Below are positions 13,360 to 16,549 of a stretch of DNA of 16,549 bases, piece by piece (positions within the stretch are counted from its first letter, which is position 1; each line of letters starts with the position of its first letter). A model generated the notes under the pieces. The model was not told the DNA's origin. It saw nothing but the letters and a program-made list of their open reading frames with translations, and did not search any database. The stretch is from Sulfurospirillum sp964441765 (GTDB lineage Bacteria; Campylobacterota; Campylobacteria; Campylobacterales; Sulfurospirillaceae). Position numbers and translations under genes: made by a program. Location of the stretch: contig CAYTVI010000044.1 of the NCBI GenBank assembly GCA_964441765.1, forward strand, positions 1-16,549. Reading direction: 5' to 3'.

Positions 13360-14691
13360 TTATCTCGCTGGAACTCGTGATGAAAGAGGTTCAGGTTTGT
13401 ATTCTGGTAAAAATCTACAATCACTTTGTGGATTCCACTTTGTCTCAAGGGTGCTACATTGTTTTGCAATATCCATCGGTGTAGGTTTTTTATGGTTTTC
13501 AACCCATTTCACTAAGGCATTCATCGCACTAACATACTGTGCATCTGAGAGATAGCTGTGCTCTTTGTCATTCGTATAGAGTTGTACTAAGTTTTTTACA
13601 TAACCCGCTTTAGTAACTGTTTCTTCCCATGTGCTTGCAAGTTCAACAAAAGCGATAGGATCATTAATCCCTCGTAGCGTTATCATTGGAAGCGCGATTT
13701 TACCTGTTGGGTCAGTATCTTTTCCAAAATCAGCTACCGCACTTGGATCAGCCTTATAGCGAAGTACTTTTTTATTCAGGGCTTCATCGTCGCTAGAGCC
13801 TATGTATTTGACCGTATCATTTCCAAAAGGATTTCGACCGTTTAAGCGATTGAATACAATGTCTTGGAAATGGTTTGTTGCCCACGATAAATGTCCTTGA
13901 ATACTTTTTTCAGGGATTTTTATAACATTGACGATGGTTTTAAGACTCTCTTTTTGTTTAGCACTACGTTCTGCTTCGGGTTTGTCAAGCCCTAAACATT
14001 CATTGACACGTTGGGTTAAGTCTTCTTTAGACATCTTCATGTCTTTTGGAAGTCCTTGCCATAAAGGGTATTGTGTTTCATTGGCACGAGGATGATTTTC
14101 ACAGATCGCTTGCCAAACAGAGCGGAGGTCAAGTCTAAAATCATACGACTTTGTACCGCCTCCCAAAACGCCACTGGTAAGAAGAACAGCATCAATTTTA
14201 GGGCTTACTTTAGAGAACGGTCCATCTATTTCTGCCGCGCGCGCTGCGACACTTGCACCCCACGATTGACCGTGTAGGATGACTTTTTTGGTTTTTCCAA
14301 TCACACTAGACGCAATAGGCAATAACCGTGCGGTATCTTCTGCTGCGGCCATGACTTCAACACCTCCTTGCCTAAAAGAAGTTGTAGCAAAGGCATAACC
14401 ATCTCTAACCCAAATCGACCAGCGATCAAAATCTTCCGTGGCTCTTTCAAATTTTGCTTTGCCAAGTGCTGGACCACCGTGCGAGTGAATGACGAGGTTG
14501 CCATTCCAATGTTTGGGTTTTGCTATCCAATAAAATGCTCCAGCTTCATCTTGACCTCGCCAACACGTTGTTGCTTCTGGTAAGTTTTTAATCTCTTTGG
14601 GACATTCGTGTGGGGTAGGAGAAGCCACAGAAAAAGAGACAACAGTACTTAGTAGCAAAAAGCTTTTAGAAAAATTTACAAAGTATTTCAT
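13360..14691 (-). CDS. Secreted alpha/beta hydrolase
   Basis: This 443-residue exported serine hydrolase has an uncertain substrate. A signal peptide covers about 1-23 (ending SVA). The oxyanion-type motif HSHGG lies at 69-73, and the nucleophile elbow GQSWG places Ser143. The likely remaining triad members are Asp344 (RGINDP) and His378 (KEHSYL), in the expected order. The mature part has six Cys (30, 43, 197, 232, 412, 425) in three pairs that could form disulfides in the periplasm. A helical insert at about 200-310 between the elbow and the Asp probably forms a lid or substrate cap. AGGAG precedes the ATG by about 8 nt. It lies 69 bp downstream of a porin gene on the same strand, so the two may be co-transcribed and could take up and cleave an ester or peptide. 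That link is inference. Confidence 0.85.
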   Translation of the reverse strand: MKYFVNFSKSFLLLSTVVSFSVASPTPHECPKEIKNLPEATTCWRGQDEAGAFYWIAKPKHWNGNLVIHSHGGPALGKAKFERATEDFDRWSIWVRDGYAFATTSFRQGGVEVMAAAEDTARLLPIASSVIGKTKKVILHGQSWGASVAARAAEIDGPFSKVSPKIDAVLLTSGVLGGGTKSYDFRLDLRSVWQAICENHPRANETQYPLWQGLPKDMKMSKEDLTQRVNECLGLDKPEAERSAKQKESLKTIVNVIKIPEKSIQGHLSWATNHFQDIVFNRLNGRNPFGNDTVKYIGSSDDEALNKKVLRYKADPSAVADFGKDTDPTGKIALPMITLRGINDPIAFVELASTWEETVTKAGYVKNLVQLYTNDKEHSYLSDAQYVSAMNALVKWVENHKKPTPMDIAKQCSTLETKWNPQSDCRFLPEYKPEPLSSRVPAR

Positions 14692-14717
14692 TTTATTTTC
14701 TCCTGATTCAATGATAA

Positions 14718-14754
14718 GTACCCTATGGTCACATGGTGTGTAAGCATAGGATAC
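14718..14754 (-). other. Intercistronic hairpin between porin and hydrolase genes
   Basis: GTACCCTATG (14718-14727) pairs with CATAGGATAC (14745-14754) in 9 of 10 positions, around a 17-nt loop that itself contains CAC-ATG-GTG. It starts 6 bp after the porin stop on the minus strand. There is no U-tract, so it may slow transcription or protect the porin mRNA end rather than terminate fully. Confidence 0.5.
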
Positions 14755-14760
14755 TCTGGA

Positions 14761-15987
14761 TTAAAATTTATAGTTTGCCTTAAACCAGAGCTCTTCGCCT
14801 TTGTTTGCCGCTGTAAATTCACCGCTTAATATCGTATAGAGTGCATCAAATTCCAGACCTTTTAAAGTACCTGTGCATTTATAGGTCGCGTATAAGTCAG
14901 TAATTTTTTGATCGTTACGATCAGCGGCTACAGAATTAACATCGAGTTGTGTGTAGCGTGCACCTGCATTTAAGCCTATTTGTCTGAAATTGTAATTGGC
15001 ATCAATAGAAATACCAGAGGTGTCAGAGCTGTAGGTTCCAACTTTGACTTGCTTACCTTTAACATAATTTGGTTGTGCACCACCGCCTTCTCCTGCTTTT
15101 ACCCCTTTGTTGCCATCATCATCACTGATAGATGAGTAAGCAAAATAAGTTTTTAAATCACCATAGCCAAGGTTGAGTTTAATACCATACATGGTTGCGG
15201 CATCATAACTTTCCCAATCAGTATAAAGATAATTGCCTGCAATGCCAAAGTCGATAGCACCGATTTTATTAGCATATTCTGCTTCAAAGTAGTAATCTTC
15301 ATACCCTTTGGTTCGATTGGCAAGAGAAGATCCTTTTGAGTCATTGTCCACGGTTAAGTACTGAAATGTTAATTCCACATTGGGGATAGTTTTATTAACA
15401 ATCATAGCAGTATAAGCATAATCATGGTCATTGTTGAGTGGTTTAAAATCAGCGATTTCGTTACCGTCTGTTCTTGCTTGGAATTTTGTGATAACACCTG
15501 CCATTAATGTGGTTTGTGGTAAGTCAGTGTTTGTAACAAGTGCTCCTTCAAAGGATTGTGTAATCATACGAGAAGTACTGCTTCCAATCAATGGAACCCC
15601 CCTTATAAATTGACGACCAATTTTTGCGGTGGTATTGCCAACTTTATAGTTCACATACGCTTCTGAGAGTTGAGCACCTGAGCCATACATCTCATCTTTA
15701 TAAACGACTTTGGCATCTTCATCGGCAAAGGGCGTAAAGTTAGATTGAAGCGTTGCACCAAGGTTAAAGCCGTATAAGGGACTGGTAATGTAAGTCAGTC
15801 GTAGACCCGTATTGAAAATATCAGCACTTCCTCCTGCTGCATCTCTATCACGCTCAAAGTACCATGCACGAAGCTCTCCATTTACTTTACCATTTTTAAA
15901 AGCATCCGCAAGCGTATCTGCTCCAAATGAACTGGTTGTGAGACCAGCAACAACGATAGCCGCCAAACTGAGTTTAGCTAATTTCAT
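14761..15987 (-). CDS. Outer-membrane porin (OprD-like, Campylobacterota type)
   Basis: This 408-residue beta-barrel protein should let small solutes cross the outer membrane. A signal peptide covers about 1-22 (ending SSFGA). The mature N-terminus DTLADAFKNGKVNGELRAWYF is the pattern I associate with OprD-like porins of Campylobacterota. The body alternates aromatic and polar residues in amphipathic strands with acidic, Gly/Ser-rich loops. The protein ends in FKANYKF, with the terminal Phe needed for barrel assembly. There is one Cys (KCTGT, late in the barrel), which is uncommon in porins. AAGGAG precedes the ATG. Substrate specificity cannot be read from the sequence. A response-regulator gene lies just upstream on the same strand. 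Confidence 0.88.
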   Translation of the reverse strand: MKLAKLSLAAIVVAGLTTSSFGADTLADAFKNGKVNGELRAWYFERDRDAAGGSADIFNTGLRLTYITSPLYGFNLGATLQSNFTPFADEDAKVVYKDEMYGSGAQLSEAYVNYKVGNTTAKIGRQFIRGVPLIGSSTSRMITQSFEGALVTNTDLPQTTLMAGVITKFQARTDGNEIADFKPLNNDHDYAYTAMIVNKTIPNVELTFQYLTVDNDSKGSSLANRTKGYEDYYFEAEYANKIGAIDFGIAGNYLYTDWESYDAATMYGIKLNLGYGDLKTYFAYSSISDDDGNKGVKAGEGGGAQPNYVKGKQVKVGTYSSDTSGISIDANYNFRQIGLNAGARYTQLDVNSVAADRNDQKITDLYATYKCTGTLKGLEFDALYTILSGEFTAANKGEELWFKANYKF

Positions 15988-16009
15988 TTTTTTCTCCTTA
16001 TAGAAAGTG

Positions 16010-16015
16010 ATTGTA
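16010..16015 (-). promoter_or_regulatory. Possible -10 element for the porin gene
   Basis: ATTGTA on the plus strand reads TACAAT on the minus strand, 23 bp upstream of the ATG. The predicted leader would be only about 16 nt, barely holding the AAGGAG at 15994-15999, so another start further upstream is possible. Confidence 0.3.
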
Positions 16016-16027
16016 TTGTTGAGACAT

Positions 16028-16109
16028 TTGAAGTGTAGAAGAAAAAAGTTTCGTGAAAGTCGCCTTGCTGATTTTTAGAAAAGAAAGCGGTATTTTGAAG
16101 TTTTTGAAG
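16028..16109. repeat. Three TTTGAAG direct repeats upstream of the porin gene
   Basis: TTTGAAG occurs at 16028-16034, 16094-16100 and 16103-16109. The last two are spaced by 9 bp and sit in longer matches (TTTTGAAG). Tandem direct repeats at about one helical turn are the usual target form of OmpR-family regulators, and one is encoded next door. The spacing is slightly short and the motif is simple, so this is tentative. Confidence 0.35.
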
Positions 16110-16139
16110 CGAAAATGCTACTTTTTAACACATAAAACG

Positions 16140-16149
16140 TTACATGTAA
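16140..16149. repeat. TTACATGTAA palindrome, copy 11
   Basis: Exact copy beginning 1 bp beyond the stop codon of the minus-strand response-regulator gene. It has the same position relative to a gene end as copy 4. Confidence 0.9.
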
Positions 16150-16150
16150 A

Positions 16151-16549
16151 TTAAGCGAGTAAGATTTTATAGCCCACACCAGAGCTATTTTCAATAGCTT
16201 CTTTACCTATTTTGGCACGTAATTTATTGACAAGACTTTTAAACGCACTTTCACTTGCCATATCATCACTCCATAAAAATATCTTCAGTTCTTCTTTGGA
16301 GGTCATACGTTTTTGGTTTTTGATGAGACAATCAAGCAGTTTAATCTCTTTAGCTGTCAGTGAATAGGTCTGAGTTTGGTACAAAACACTGCGTTCTTGA
16401 TAAGAATAAACTGCCCCTGAAGAAAATGTAACGTGCATGGGCTTACGTTGAATGACTTTACGAGCCGCCTCTTTGAGTGTTTTTTCCAAAATAAAAAAAT
16501 CAATGGGTTTGGTGAGATAATCAACCAAAGAGAGTTTAATTGCCTCAAG
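16151..16549 (-). CDS. OmpR-family response regulator, C-terminal part (partial)
   Basis: The minus-strand frame is open from the window edge, so the start lies outside. The first visible residues (LEAIKLSLVDYLTKPID) are the end of a receiver domain, with the conserved Lys-Pro of the phosphorylation site region. A linker of about 30 residues follows, then a winged-helix DNA-binding domain: LTAKEIKLLDCLI, a transactivation-loop region (MTSKEELKIFLW), the recognition helix around SAFKSLVNKLRAKIG, and the final hairpin SSGVGYKILL. This is the Trans_reg_C (OmpR/PhoB) layout. The apparent TTG start at 16528 is inside the receiver domain and is not real. Any partner kinase is not in the window. The porin gene downstream on the same strand is a possible target. 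Confidence 0.9.
   Translation of the reverse strand, partial: LEAIKLSLVDYLTKPIDFFILEKTLKEAARKVIQRKPMHVTFSSGAVYSYQERSVLYQTQTYSLTAKEIKLLDCLIKNQKRMTSKEELKIFLWSDDMASESAFKSLVNKLRAKIGKEAIENSSGVGYKILLA

Noticed and set aside
13259..13555. Plus-strand frame crossing the convergent terminator
   Set aside because: It overlaps the ends of two well-supported genes on both strands and has no family resemblance.
1..16549. CRISPR arrays, insertion sequences, tRNA or rRNA genes, prophage or integrase genes
   Set aside because: No regularly spaced repeats, transposase or recombinase frames, or cloverleaf/rRNA sequences were seen. The TTACATGTAA copies are irregularly spaced and too short for CRISPR.

Overview
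The window looks like the chromosome of an ammonifying member of the Campylobacterota, most likely Sulfurospirillum or a close relative. The reasons are low-GC DNA, an nrfH-nrfA cytochrome c nitrite reductase locus with a CXXCK active-site haem, a fused ResB/CcsA (system II) cytochrome c synthase, Nss-like CRP/FNR regulators without an Fe-S cluster, and an OprD-like porin of the type found in this group. Genus assignment is inference from protein character, not from a database match.

Layout. (1) 1-2009: the 3' end of a TpsA-type exoprotein gene followed 9 bp later by its TpsB outer-membrane transporter. (2) 2099-3229: a bacteriohemerythrin and a CRP/FNR-family regulator. (3) 3230-3604: a 375-bp regulatory region with an FNR-type box, a matching -10 element in class II geometry, and a structured leader of about 150 nt. 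(4) 3605-8813: nrfH, nrfA, a strong hairpin, nrfI (CcsBA-type haem lyase) and an nrfJ-like periplasmic OB-fold protein. Together these make, mature and assist the periplasmic nitrite-to-ammonium reductase fed from the quinol pool. (5) 8889-12215: three overlapping genes encoding a second CRP/FNR regulator, a PilJ/NarX-type membrane sensor with no recognisable output domain, and a membrane-anchored TPR/Sel1-like protein. (6) 12328-13317: an orphan periplasmic substrate-binding protein. (7) Minus strand, 13360-15987: a porin gene followed by a secreted alpha/beta hydrolase gene, facing gene 6 across a shared terminator. (8) Minus strand, 16151 to the window end: the C-terminal part of an OmpR-family response regulator.

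How it fits together. Both CRP-family proteins carry the E-x-x-S-R recognition-helix pattern that in FNR reads TTGAT, and the only good TTGA-N6-TCAA box seen lies at the nrfH promoter. The simplest reading is that one or both control nrf in response to nitrate, nitrite or NO, with hemerythrin and the PilJ-domain protein as accessory sensing or protective functions.

The most unusual signal is not a gene. The perfect 10-bp palindrome TTACATGTAA occurs 11 times in 16.5 kb, where far fewer than one is expected by chance. Seven copies are inside genes, always read as L-H-V or (F)-T-C. The other four lie within about 45 nt downstream of stop codons, two of them facing each other to make a perfect 15-bp hairpin. 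I do not recognise it as a described element.
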